NCBI GenBank assembly: GCA_002691095.1
Contig: NZGU01000007.1
Location: 1 to 8,761, forward strand
Reading direction: 5' to 3'
DNA length: 8,761 nucleotides
Source: Kiritimatiellaceae bacterium
GTDB taxonomy: Bacteria > Verrucomicrobiota > Kiritimatiellia > Kiritimatiellales > Pontiellaceae
Shown: positions 1 to 7,084 of the stretch, one piece after another
Numbering within the stretch: position 1 is the first letter of the stretch
How the letters are laid out: each line of letters starts with the position of its first letter
Program-made: the position numbers and the translations under genes
Notes under the pieces: model-generated
Database searches by the model: none
What the model was told of the DNA's origin: nothing
What the model saw: the letters and a program-made list of their open reading frames with translations, nothing else

Positions 1-29
1 TGCACCATCTTAACCAAAAGAGAAAAACC

Positions 30-398
30 ATGAGCGAACAAAGCCCCATCGAAGACATCCAATTTAACGGCAACAATCTCTACAAAGAAGAGACCTTCAC
101 CGACCTCGAAGTCGGCACCATCCGCAAACTCACCCCCCTCAAAACCGACGGCACCGAAGACACCGAACGCAAAGCCAGCTTCACCGCCACCACCAATATC
201 ATGACCCCCAGCGGCGCCCTTCCCCTCAACGGAGAGATCGAAGCCGAAACCCTCGAAGAAGCGATTGCCGGATTTTCAGCCGCCGTCAACAAAGCCCTTC
301 AAAAGCTCCAAGAAGACATGATGAAAATGCAGCAAGAACAAGCCAACAAGATCGTCACCCCCGACGAACTCCGCGGCGGCAACGACCTCATCATTTAA
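30..398 (+). CDS. Small conserved-type cytoplasmic protein, function unknown
   Basis: The product is 122 residues, with no signal peptide or membrane segment, so it is probably cytoplasmic. An acidic start (residues 1-30, with LYKEETFTDLEVGTIRKL) leads into an alternating, probably beta-rich part to about residue 71. A long charged helix follows (about 73-108, rich in Glu, Lys, Gln and Met) that could form a coiled coil. The tail 109-122 holds TPDEL and ends in two isoleucines. From memory it resembles small uncharacterised proteins annotated only as 'cytoplasmic protein'; I could not check this and assign no function. A purine-rich AAAGAG stretch lies 7 to 12 bases before the ATG as a weak ribosome site. 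Codons end mostly in C, unlike the G/T-ending codons of the minus-strand genes, which fits strand-biased composition. It is the only + strand gene, and its TAA stop overlaps the stop of the convergent neighbour. That it is a real gene is likely; its role is unknown. Confidence 0.8.
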   Translation: MSEQSPIEDIQFNGNNLYKEETFTDLEVGTIRKLTPLKTDGTEDTERKASFTATTNIMTPSGALPLNGEIEAETLEEAIAGFSAAVNKALQKLQEDMMKMQQEQANKIVTPDELRGGNDLII

Positions 399-1285
399 AT
401 CTGCGTTGCATCATTTTCATCAAAACCACCACCATCCGGTCTTGTTGATGATTCTCGAAAATCCTCATGCAATGTATTCATCACTCCACCATAACTGCCC
501 GACGGGATAGGTAAATCATTCTCAATGGCAATAGGCCTTGCCGCCGCAACAATTTCTCTTAGGTAGGTTCCCACCTGCGTGCGAAGAGTGTTGAGTGTAT
601 TCCTGGAATGATCCTCACGATGGCGCGCCATCAAACTTTTGCTTGAACCAAAATAGAGACGGATTCCCCCAAACGCATGATCATAATCATGATCCCCCGT
701 CGCCACATTCCCGAACAAGCTAACACCTTTCACAGGAGACTGAAACTCCGCCTCCACGACCGTCACGCCATTAGCTAAGCTATTACGATACGCCACCGAA
801 ACAAACAGATCCTCCAACGGATAGACACCCGCTGACACAGCCCCATGCCAATCCGCCGGATCGGTTTCAATAAACGGTAAAGAGCCACCCTCATAATCAA
901 TCTGAGCATGTCCAGCCTCCGCACCGAACGTCCAAGGCCCGGCATACGCCTCTGCATGAGCCATCAGCGTCCACGCATCCAACAGATCATTCTCCTTCAT
1001 CCCCGCCGCACGCAACGCCATCATTCCAGTTTGTGAATCGCGCCAAAAAAGCTGACCGCCCACTCCATAAAAATCCCGATCAGAAATATCTGAATAGCTG
1101 CCCTCTATCTGAAAACCCATCTGATCGCCAAACGGAAAGGCATAGCTTTCCGAAAGACCCTTCCCCTCAGAACCATCAAAACTTCCGTGTTGATAATCCA
1201 ACGTGCCGTTCGACTCCGAAACCGCCGATGCTAACAACACATTCACAACAAAAACATTGAAGCTAAAAACAACTAAACGTCTCAT
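395..1285 (-). CDS. Exported outer-membrane beta-barrel-like protein, function unknown
   Basis: The product is 296 residues. I chose the ATG at 1285 because a GGGGG ribosome site lies 4 bases upstream of it. The in-frame ATG at 1303 would put six residues, encoded by the ribosome site itself, ahead of the signal peptide. Residues 1-21 form a Sec signal peptide (Arg-Arg, hydrophobic core, LLASA) with likely cleavage after Ala21. Residues about 25-213 alternate short amphipathic strands with aromatic ends and Gly/Asp turns, as in small outer-membrane barrels. The last strand appears to be FGGIRLYFG (205-213). Unusually, the protein continues for about 83 polar residues (SKSLMARHRED onward) instead of ending in a terminal aromatic, so there is a periplasmic or surface tail. 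It has its own strong promoter (1318-1345) and overlaps the convergent small gene by four bases at the stop. No substrate can be inferred; the barrel call rests on pattern, not on a recognised family. Confidence 0.8.
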   Translation of the reverse strand: MRRLVVFSFNVFVVNVLLASAVSESNGTLDYQHGSFDGSEGKGLSESYAFPFGDQMGFQIEGSYSDISDRDFYGVGGQLFWRDSQTGMMALRAAGMKENDLLDAWTLMAHAEAYAGPWTFGAEAGHAQIDYEGGSLPFIETDPADWHGAVSAGVYPLEDLFVSVAYRNSLANGVTVVEAEFQSPVKGVSLFGNVATGDHDYDHAFGGIRLYFGSSKSLMARHREDHSRNTLNTLRTQVGTYLREIVAAARPIAIENDLPIPSGSYGGVMNTLHEDFRESSTRPDGGGFDENDATQI

Positions 1286-1317
1286 AATACCCCCATATAA
1301 CATTAATTTTAAAATGT

Positions 1318-1345
1318 AATATAAAAGATATTATTTAATTGTCAA
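1318..1345 (-). promoter_or_regulatory. Sigma-70-type promoter for the 395-1285 barrel gene
   Basis: On the minus strand a perfect TTGACA (-35, 1340-1345) is followed by a 16-base AT-rich spacer and TATATT (-10, 1318-1323, five of six consensus bases). Transcription would start near 1311, leaving a short leader of about 25 bases before the ATG at 1285, with the GGGGG ribosome site inside it. The -35 lies in the last codons of the nuclease gene and the -10 lies beyond its stop. The barrel gene can therefore be expressed independently of the operon upstream. The match is by eye; no start site has been mapped. Confidence 0.72.
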
Positions 1346-4300
1346 TAGGTTCGTTGCGCAACACCGCTGCGAAATTTTCAAACCCCCCGTGATAGGGATC
1401 GACCGAGAAGTCCCCCGCCCGCACCCGCTCTAGCTGCGCGCATAACGACGACACAAATGTTTCTGCCATCTCCGGCCAACTCAACGGCAGCAATGCTTTT
1501 TTCCGAATACGCGGAAAAGCCTTCGGGTCCCGCTCCGCAATAATATAGCCTGCCCACGTCTGCTCGTTCACCGTCGGCTCATTATACCGGTCCAAGAAAA
1601 ACTGCTGCGCCGCAAAGGCATAGAGAGGCAACTGACAATCCAGCGCCTCCATCACCCGCTCTGCATAGAGCTCCGCCTTGGTCTCCGCCCGACTGCTCCC
1701 CTTATAATCCAACACCTGTAATGCCGATAACTGCCCGGTCTGATCAAACACCAGATCCACTCGATCCACGGTCCCCTTAATCGCCACCCCGCCCACTTCA
1801 ACCCCCAACGACTCATCAAACATAAACTCAAATAACGCCGGAAACCGCCGCTCCGCCTCACAGGTTGTCACATCAAAAGAAACGGCCGTCCGTACCGACT
1901 CCACCAACTTCTCCTGCTCCACCGACCACACCGCCGGATGCCCCAACGCCTGTTCCGCTGCCACCGCCCGCTCAATCAGCTCTCTCGCGACCCCATCCGC
2001 ATACGCCAGCACCGCCTCCCGATCATCCGCACGCAACCGCACCAACGCAATCGACTCCTCCTGCTCCTGCTCCAGCAAACGCCAGCCCAACTCACCCCGC
2101 ACCGCCCACGCCTGTGAACGCACACCCGACACTTCACCCGCCGCCAACCCCCGATAAACCGCACAAAAGATACGATGCATCAACCGACCTCGATCCAATG
2201 GCTGCGGGAAATCATCTAGCTCTCGCACCTCCTCCAACCCCAGCACCCGATTCAACAAAAACAGAAACCGACAATGCGTCAACGCCTCCAACGTGGTTGG
2301 ACTCAACGCTTGCTGCGCCGAAAGCCACTCCTGAACTTTCTCCCGCAACGCTGGCACATGCCCCATATACACCGATGCCTCCCGCTGCGCCTCCGCGTGG
2401 TGCAAATAAACTCGCCGCTCCGTCTCCATCGCAAACCGATCCGCCAATTCCCGCCACGGTTGCGAAACATCTCCACCATTCCCCTCCGGCTCCTGCTGCG
2501 CCAGCAACAACGCTTCATCCGCCGTCCGCACCAATCCCGCCGGAACAGCCGCCAAAAACGACTCGCCCAGCATCGGCAGCCGCTCCACGGCATCCAACTC
2601 CCGCTGCCGCTCGATATGCCGCGCCAGAAAATTATCAGCCGGCAGCCGCGCCATCCGCCACCGATCATACGCACTTGCCGTTACCCCCCGCTCACTGGCC
2701 CAGCCCACCAACATCCACAGCTGTCTAAAATAGCGTCCGCACAACTGCTCCCGGCCCTGCTCATCAACAGCGCTATACGAAAAATACACCGCCTCTTTTG
2801 CCATCCCCAATGCCGCCAAAAACCGAACCCGCTGCTGCTCCATCCGCACCGCCACATCCGCCAACGCCAACAGCGGCAACCGCTCTCCCTGTTCCTCTAG
2901 CGCCCCCCGCAACCCCTCCCGCTCCTCCGGCAAAAACAGAGCATCCTGCCGCACCGGCTCTGGAAACATACCATCGTTCATCCCGCAAAATCCGACCCAA
3001 TCAAACGACAAGCCGACAGCATCCGCAACCGAAATAACCGCTACGCCATGCTCCCGATTCTGCTCCGGCAACACCGTCTCATTCTCCAATAACTGTGCCA
3101 GCAGATCGACCATCTCCCCCAGTGGCAGCACCACCTCTTCCAACGCCTCCAGCACCCCCGTCAACACCTCCAACGACCGCCGATTGAAATGATCCTCCGG
3201 CAGCACCACCCACCTCGAAAGCCGCGCCAGCATATCGCCCCCATTCACCCGCTCCGATCCCCGAAACCAATCCAGCTCAAACCCGTTTAACCGTTCAAAC
3301 CGATATTCATCCAGCAACGCTTTCACCTGCTTCTCACGCTCTTCAAACGCCAACGCCGGATGCCGCACCAAATCCACCAGCCGATTCCGGCTTCCCTCCA
3401 GCGGAAATGCCACAAAACTGAAAAACGCCTTCACCACCGGCGACGACAACACCGGACGCCCCCTCCGAAAATAGTACGGCAACCCAAACCGTCCAAACAC
3501 ATGCGGGACAATATCCTGCACCCGCGACACATCCGGCACCACCAGCGCCAACCGATGCGGCGAAGCTCCCCGCTCCTCCAAAAACCACCCCATCCGACGC
3601 GCCACATCCTCCACCTCGCCATACGCCCCCGCCGCCCGTGAAAAATCAAACGCCTCCCCCTCCAGTCCCGCCAACATCTCCGCACTATCCATCACCAGTG
3701 CATCCCCCACCTCTTCCGCCCAGCCCGACCACGGTTCGCTTTGAATCTCCGTCCGAATTCGCTGCCCCAGCGTATCCTGCTGCACCTCACTATGCGCCGC
3801 CGGCAACGCACTCTCCACCCGCACGCTCAACCGCTCATTCAACCGCAGCACCACCTGCTCCTCAAACGGTGAAAACCAACGCACATCCCGAAATACCCCC
3901 CGCCGAACCTCCCGCAACAACGGGGGCCAATGGTTCCGATCGCTTCCCAACAGCCGCAACACCTCCCGATGCTGCCGAACCAAATCCGCCACCCCCTCCT
4001 GCTCGCACTGCGCCCGCCACACCTGATAGAGCACACTCAACTGATGCAACCGATCCGAATCCTCACGCGCCCCCATCCACACCAGCATCTTCTCCGCCTG
4101 CCGCGGCAACTGAGCCAACTCCCGCTCCAGCTGCTCCAGCACCTTCTCACACGCCCCCGTCGACATGGCACCCAGCGCCCCCGTCTCCTCCCAATGCCCC
4201 CGCGCCGTCTCCACCGCCTCCCGACGCGCCAGCTTATTCCTCACCGCGCTCCGAATTGCAATCGGCTCCACCGCCGTCTCCCGCAACGCACGCAGCAACC

Positions 4301-4427
4301 CCGCCATGCTCACGTGCCCGGTCGTATCGACACCCCCGTCCGCCAGCGCCCGCTCCGCCTGAAAACGCCGCATCGCCAGTTCCGTAGGAAAAACCACCAC
4401 TTCACGATGCGCCCGCAACTCTCCCAT
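1335..4427 (-). CDS. RecB/AddB-like PD-(D/E)XK nuclease family protein
   Basis: The product is 1030 residues and cytoplasmic, probably a double-strand-break repair or DNA-processing nuclease of the AddB/RecB class. The C-terminal nuclease domain (about 708-1012) shows, in order: LTHCRFLFLLNR (716-727), GRLMH with His751, GTVDRVD with Asp888, LDYKGS with Asp907 and Lys909, and QLPLY (932-936). This is the RecB-type catalytic set. Upstream lie helicase-fold remnants: EVEDVARRM (271-279), a P-x-RLALVVPD stretch (290-299), RPVLSSPVVKAF (324-335) and GFCGMNDGMFPEP (479-491), like the GLNEGxFP motif of AddB. No Walker A GxxGxGKT is visible in the N-terminus. The C-terminal Cys triad of the AddB Fe-S cluster is absent, although Cys719 remains. 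I start at the ATG at 4427, which overlaps the aminotransferase stop as TGATG. The frame is open to 4655, but that part would lie entirely within the aminotransferase gene and gives an unnatural Cys/Gly-rich leader. No AddA-like helicase partner is in the window. Confidence 0.88.
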   Translation of the reverse strand: MGELRAHREVVVFPTELAMRRFQAERALADGGVDTTGHVSMAGLLRALRETAVEPIAIRSAVRNKLARREAVETARGHWEETGALGAMSTGACEKVLEQLERELAQLPRQAEKMLVWMGAREDSDRLHQLSVLYQVWRAQCEQEGVADLVRQHREVLRLLGSDRNHWPPLLREVRRGVFRDVRWFSPFEEQVVLRLNERLSVRVESALPAAHSEVQQDTLGQRIRTEIQSEPWSGWAEEVGDALVMDSAEMLAGLEGEAFDFSRAAGAYGEVEDVARRMGWFLEERGASPHRLALVVPDVSRVQDIVPHVFGRFGLPYYFRRGRPVLSSPVVKAFFSFVAFPLEGSRNRLVDLVRHPALAFEEREKQVKALLDEYRFERLNGFELDWFRGSERVNGGDMLARLSRWVVLPEDHFNRRSLEVLTGVLEALEEVVLPLGEMVDLLAQLLENETVLPEQNREHGVAVISVADAVGLSFDWVGFCGMNDGMFPEPVRQDALFLPEEREGLRGALEEQGERLPLLALADVAVRMEQQRVRFLAALGMAKEAVYFSYSAVDEQGREQLCGRYFRQLWMLVGWASERGVTASAYDRWRMARLPADNFLARHIERQRELDAVERLPMLGESFLAAVPAGLVRTADEALLLAQQEPEGNGGDVSQPWRELADRFAMETERRVYLHHAEAQREASVYMGHVPALREKVQEWLSAQQALSPTTLEALTHCRFLFLLNRVLGLEEVRELDDFPQPLDRGRLMHRIFCAVYRGLAAGEVSGVRSQAWAVRGELGWRLLEQEQEESIALVRLRADDREAVLAYADGVARELIERAVAAEQALGHPAVWSVEQEKLVESVRTAVSFDVTTCEAERRFPALFEFMFDESLGVEVGGVAIKGTVDRVDLVFDQTGQLSALQVLDYKGSSRAETKAELYAERVMEALDCQLPLYAFAAQQFFLDRYNEPTVNEQTWAGYIIAERDPKAFPRIRKKALLPLSWPEMAETFVSSLCAQLERVRAGDFSVDPYHGGFENFAAVLRNEPIDN

Positions 4428-5602
4428 CAGAGCGTCTTCACAAAACGAGCCATGCGCTCCATCGCCAGCGTAATCCGATCCATCGACGTCGCATACGAAC
4501 ACCGAATAAACCCTTCGCCGCACGATCCAAATGCTGTTCCCGGCACCACCGCCACATTCTCCGCCTCCAACAGATCCAATGCAAACTGATGCGCACTCAA
4601 ACCAAACCGGCTCACATCCACAAACGCATAGAACGCCCCTGCTGGCTCCACACAATCTATCCCCATCTGCTTAAAGGACGCCCGCATAAAATTACGCCGC
4701 TGCATATACTCCTGCTTCATATGCGCCACATCCTCCGCACAATGCTCCAACGCCTCCCGCGCCGCCTCCTGACTCAGAATCGGCGCACACAACATCGTAT
4801 ACTGATGAATCTTCATCATCGCCTCCGTTAGCTCCGGCGGTGCACAGGTGAAACCCATCCGCCAACCCGTCATGGCCCACGCCTTCGAAAATCCATGCAG
4901 ATAGATCGTCCGCTCCCGCATCCCCGGCACCGAGATAATGCTAAAATGATCCCGCTCATACGTCAGCTCATCATAAATCTCATCCGTCAAGACAATCAGA
5001 TCATGCGCGATCGCAAACGCCGCAACATCCTCCACCTCCTGCTGGGAGAGCGCCGCCCCCGTCGGATTATTCGGATAGTTCAACAGCAACAGTTTACTCT
5101 TCGGTGTCACCGCCGCCTCCAGCTCTTCGCGCGTCAACCGAAAGCCGTTCTCCTTCCGTGTCGGAACCGCCACCGGCACTCCATATGCAAACTGCACAAT
5201 CGGATTATACGAAACATAGCTCGGCTCGTGATACAACACCTCATCACCCGGCTCCACCAAAGCCCGCACCGCCAAATCAAGTCCCTCGCTCACCCCCACC
5301 GTGATCAGCACCTCATCCTCCGGCGAATAGTGCACGCCACTCTTCTGCTTCACATACCTGGAAATCGAACGCCGCAACGACAACAGCCCCATATTCGAGG
5401 TATAACTCGTCTGCCCACGATCCAGCGCCCGCGCCGCCGCATCCCGAATATGCCACGGCGTCACAAAATCCGGCTCGCCAATGCCCAGACTAATCACGTC
5501 TTTGCGCGTGCTGACAATATCAAAAAAATCACGGATGCCCGACCGCGGGATCTCCCGCACCGTCCGCGCAATCCGATCATGGAGAGATTTGGAGCCGCTC
5601 AT
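4427..5602 (-). CDS. alaT: Class I/II PLP aminotransferase, AlaT/YugH-like (probable alanine transaminase)
   Basis: The product is 391 residues, the usual length for the family; a cytosolic fold-type I PLP enzyme moving an amino group between an amino acid and a 2-oxo acid. Visible signatures: LGIGEPDF (39-46), GVSEG (103-107, phosphate binding), NYPNNPTG (175-182) with Asn179, TDEIYDELTY (206-215) with Asp207 and Tyr210, GFSKAWAMTGWRMGF (237-251) with the PLP lysine Lys240 and Arg248, and EGFIRCSYATS (363-373) with the carboxylate-binding Arg367. From memory the closest match is Bacillus subtilis YugH/AlaT, which shares the MKIHQY and IRCSYATS stretches; PatA is more distant. The regulator just upstream supports an alanine role, but substrate is inferred. 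An AGGAG lies 6 bases before the ATG at 5602 and 3 before the ATG at 5605, so I prefer 5602. A TTG at 5626 would precede the ribosome site. The gene overlaps the regulator by 26 bases and the nuclease start by one. Confidence 0.9.
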   Translation of the reverse strand: MSGSKSLHDRIARTVREIPRSGIRDFFDIVSTRKDVISLGIGEPDFVTPWHIRDAAARALDRGQTSYTSNMGLLSLRRSISRYVKQKSGVHYSPEDEVLITVGVSEGLDLAVRALVEPGDEVLYHEPSYVSYNPIVQFAYGVPVAVPTRKENGFRLTREELEAAVTPKSKLLLLNYPNNPTGAALSQQEVEDVAAFAIAHDLIVLTDEIYDELTYERDHFSIISVPGMRERTIYLHGFSKAWAMTGWRMGFTCAPPELTEAMMKIHQYTMLCAPILSQEAAREALEHCAEDVAHMKQEYMQRRNFMRASFKQMGIDCVEPAGAFYAFVDVSRFGLSAHQFALDLLEAENVAVVPGTAFGSCGEGFIRCSYATSMDRITLAMERMARFVKTL

Positions 5603-6056
5603 CATCCTCTCCTGACTGCATCTCAATACCGTTCAGCTTATACGTCTTCATCATAAAATGTGTCGCCGTCGACGTAACGCCCGCCATCGTCGAGAGCTTC
5701 TCACTCACAAACCGCGCCGCCTCATGCATCGTCCGGCCCCGAATAAACACCAGCAGATCAAACGTTCCCGACATCAAGAACAGCGACTCCACCTCCGGAA
5801 ACTGACTAATCCGCTGCGCAATCCGATCAAAGCCACCCTCGCTCTCCGGTGTCACCTTCACCTCGATCACCGTCGTCACCAACGAATGGTCCAACCGCTC
5901 CTCGTTCACCACCGCCTGATACGCACGAATAATCCCATCCGCTTCCAGCTGCTCCAGCTCACGCACCACATCCGCCTCCGAAACCCCCAGCATCTTTGCC
6001 AAGTTCTCCGGTGTCTCCCGACCCTTTTTCCGCAACAACTCCAAGAGTTCACTCAT
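5577..6056 (-). CDS. alaR: Lrp/AsnC-family transcriptional regulator, AlaR/YugG-like
   Basis: The product is 159 residues, typical of Lrp/AsnC proteins, cytoplasmic and DNA binding. An N-terminal winged helix-turn-helix (about 3-50; ENLAKMLGVSEADVVRELEQ is the helix-turn-helix core) is followed by a RAM/AsnC ligand-binding domain (about 60-137) with FDRIAQRISQFPEVES and the glycine-containing loop SGTFDLLVFIRG (96-107). The ending DDERLQISP resembles, from memory, that of Bacillus YugG (AlaR), which is encoded next to the alanine transaminase YugH (AlaT). The same order here supports the assignment. An AGGAG sits 7 bases before the ATG at 6056. The 3' end overlaps the aminotransferase start by 26 bases, so the two are co-transcribed and probably coupled. 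By family it should sense an amino acid, likely alanine, and control its own operon. I could not pick out a convincing promoter or operator in 6057-6115. Confidence 0.9.
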   Translation of the reverse strand: MSELLELLRKKGRETPENLAKMLGVSEADVVRELEQLEADGIIRAYQAVVNEERLDHSLVTTVIEVKVTPESEGGFDRIAQRISQFPEVESLFLMSGTFDLLVFIRGRTMHEAARFVSEKLSTMAGVTSTATHFMMKTYKLNGIEMQSGEDDERLQISP

Positions 6057-6115
6057 CTGCGCTCTCCTATACTAATTCCCAACACACTACCCCCACCAGC
6101 ACGCATCACCAATCC

Positions 6116-6144
6116 AAAAAAAACGCCCCGTTAAAACGAGGCGT
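6116..6144 (-). terminator. Rho-independent terminator of the porin-like gene
   Basis: Read on the minus strand, ACGCCTCG and CGGGGCGT form an 8-bp stem with one G-U pair, around the six-base loop TTTTAA, and run straight into eight T residues (6116-6123). It starts 23 bases after the stop of the porin-like gene. It should insulate the regulator-aminotransferase-nuclease operon, whose promoter must then lie in the roughly 60 bases before 6056. On the + strand the stem has a C-A mismatch and no T-run follows, so it acts in one direction only. Confidence 0.88.
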
Positions 6145-6167
6145 CTTCAAACTATCTGACGTCCCGA

Positions 6168-7004
6168 TTAAAAATCATACGCCACGTTCAAGCTGCCCCA
6201 CACCTTATCGTCGGCCTCATATCCGGCGGCCGTCGCGCCGTTCTTGAACGAATCTCCATTCAGCATGGAATAGTTCAACGTCACCCCGGCGGTTAAGCGG
6301 TCAGACACTTCATAACTCGCCGTCGCATAGAGACTATAATCACTGAACTCACCCTCAAAATCACCCGTACCATCAGCCGTCCAATATACATCATTATACT
6401 TGGTGTTGCCATAGCCCGCAGTTACACCCGCTGCCAACCCCACATACTCACTGAGCTCATATGGCACAAAAACATCAAACAGCACATAGGTGCCTTCCAC
6501 CTCTTCAAAGTCACCAAACAACGTTACCGAAGGAATAAACAGATCCTTGAACGAGAGGAATGTCGCGCTCAGATACGCTTCCGTTGTCGACTTATTTCCC
6601 TCCGTCAGGCCATCCGTGTTGTAGGTTCCATTTGCCGGAAAGTTATAATTCACCAACCCCACATCAATCGCCATCTGGTTGATGTCCATCGGCAACGAAT
6701 ACGCGATCGAGAAATCAAATTCGGAAACATCGCGCTGCACACCATTGCGATTACTTCCGATATCATAATTCATCCACATATTCAGGCTGAAGCCATACTG
6801 CGCCAACGTAATTTGTGGTTGAATCACCGCATCATTGTTCAACACCTGTCCACGCCATACATACGAAGAAGCCAACGCCACTTCCAGAGTAGCCTCCGTC
6901 ATCGCTTCGCTATACACCGCGCCCTGGTCAACCATCACCACGCCATCTTGAGCCGAAACCGTTCCCGCCATCAGACCCAAAGCCACTATCATTGATTTTT
7001 TCAT
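6168..7004 (-). CDS. Outer-membrane beta-barrel, putative porin (TorF/Gcw_chp-like)
   Basis: The product is 278 residues. I start at the ATG at 7004 because GGAGG lies 8 bases upstream; the ATG at 7010 is only 2 bases from it, too close. MKKSMIVALGLMAGTVSA (1-18) is a clear signal peptide, with cleavage before Gln19. Mature residues 38-278 alternate amphipathic strands with short turns and end in VAYDF. The terminal Phe is the usual recognition signal for BAM-dependent outer-membrane insertion. The segment ASSYVWRGQVLNNDAVIQPQ (45-64) resembles the opening strand and turn of the TorF/Gcw_chp family of putative porins, where YxxRG is typical. The solute is unknown. It forms a single-gene unit, with inverted repeats in the 125-base gap upstream and a strong terminator downstream. 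The barrel assignment is firm; the family name is less so. Confidence 0.86.
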   Translation of the reverse strand: MKKSMIVALGLMAGTVSAQDGVVMVDQGAVYSEAMTEATLEVALASSYVWRGQVLNNDAVIQPQITLAQYGFSLNMWMNYDIGSNRNGVQRDVSEFDFSIAYSLPMDINQMAIDVGLVNYNFPANGTYNTDGLTEGNKSTTEAYLSATFLSFKDLFIPSVTLFGDFEEVEGTYVLFDVFVPYELSEYVGLAAGVTAGYGNTKYNDVYWTADGTGDFEGEFSDYSLYATASYEVSDRLTAGVTLNYSMLNGDSFKNGATAAGYEADDKVWGSLNVAYDF

Positions 7005-7028
7005 ACTCATAACCTCCAATAAAACTTC

Positions 7029-7057
7029 GCCGCAGAACAAACCTCTCAACCTGCGGC
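7029..7057 (-). other. Stem-loop in the porin leader region
   Basis: A perfect 7-bp GC-rich inverted repeat (GCCGCAG at 7029-7035, CTGCGGC at 7051-7057) flanks a 15-base loop. It lies about 12 bases upstream of the GGAGG ribosome site of the porin gene, so in the mRNA it would fold just before that site. An AT-rich stretch immediately upstream (7058-7072) could hold the -10 of the porin promoter, but I see no convincing -35. A role in mRNA stability or translation control is an inference. Confidence 0.5.
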
Positions 7058-7084
7058 TTAAATAATTTAAAAGAGAATCATCGC

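Noticed and set aside
1865..2728. Long + strand open frame (287 codons) opposite the nuclease gene
   Set aside because: It is a Pro/Thr/Ala-rich low-complexity shadow produced by the C-rich + strand. It has no ribosome site or recognisable domain, and lies wholly inside a gene with clear motifs.
3638..4387. Second long + strand open frame (249 codons) opposite the nuclease gene
   Set aside because: It shows the same Pro/Ala-rich composition artefact and is antisense to a conserved coding region.
4428..4655. N-terminal extension of the nuclease up to 4655
   Set aside because: The extra 76 residues lie wholly within the aminotransferase gene, are Cys/Gly/Val-rich and resemble nothing known. 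The ATG at 4427 forms a classic TGATG coupling.
5603..5626. Earlier aminotransferase starts (TTG at 5626, ATG at 5605)
   Set aside because: The TTG lies upstream of the AGGAG ribosome site, and the ATG at 5605 is only three bases from it. The ATG at 5602 has normal spacing.
4895..5656. + strand open frame (253 codons) opposite the aminotransferase and regulator
   Set aside because: It is an Arg/His/Ile/Leu-rich shadow of the antisense codons. No fold or motif is visible, and the minus-strand genes are certain.
6057..6115. TAGTAT near 6069 as the -10 of the regulator promoter
   Set aside because: It abuts the ribosome site, so transcription would start at or inside AGGAG, and no -35 at a proper distance is convincing.
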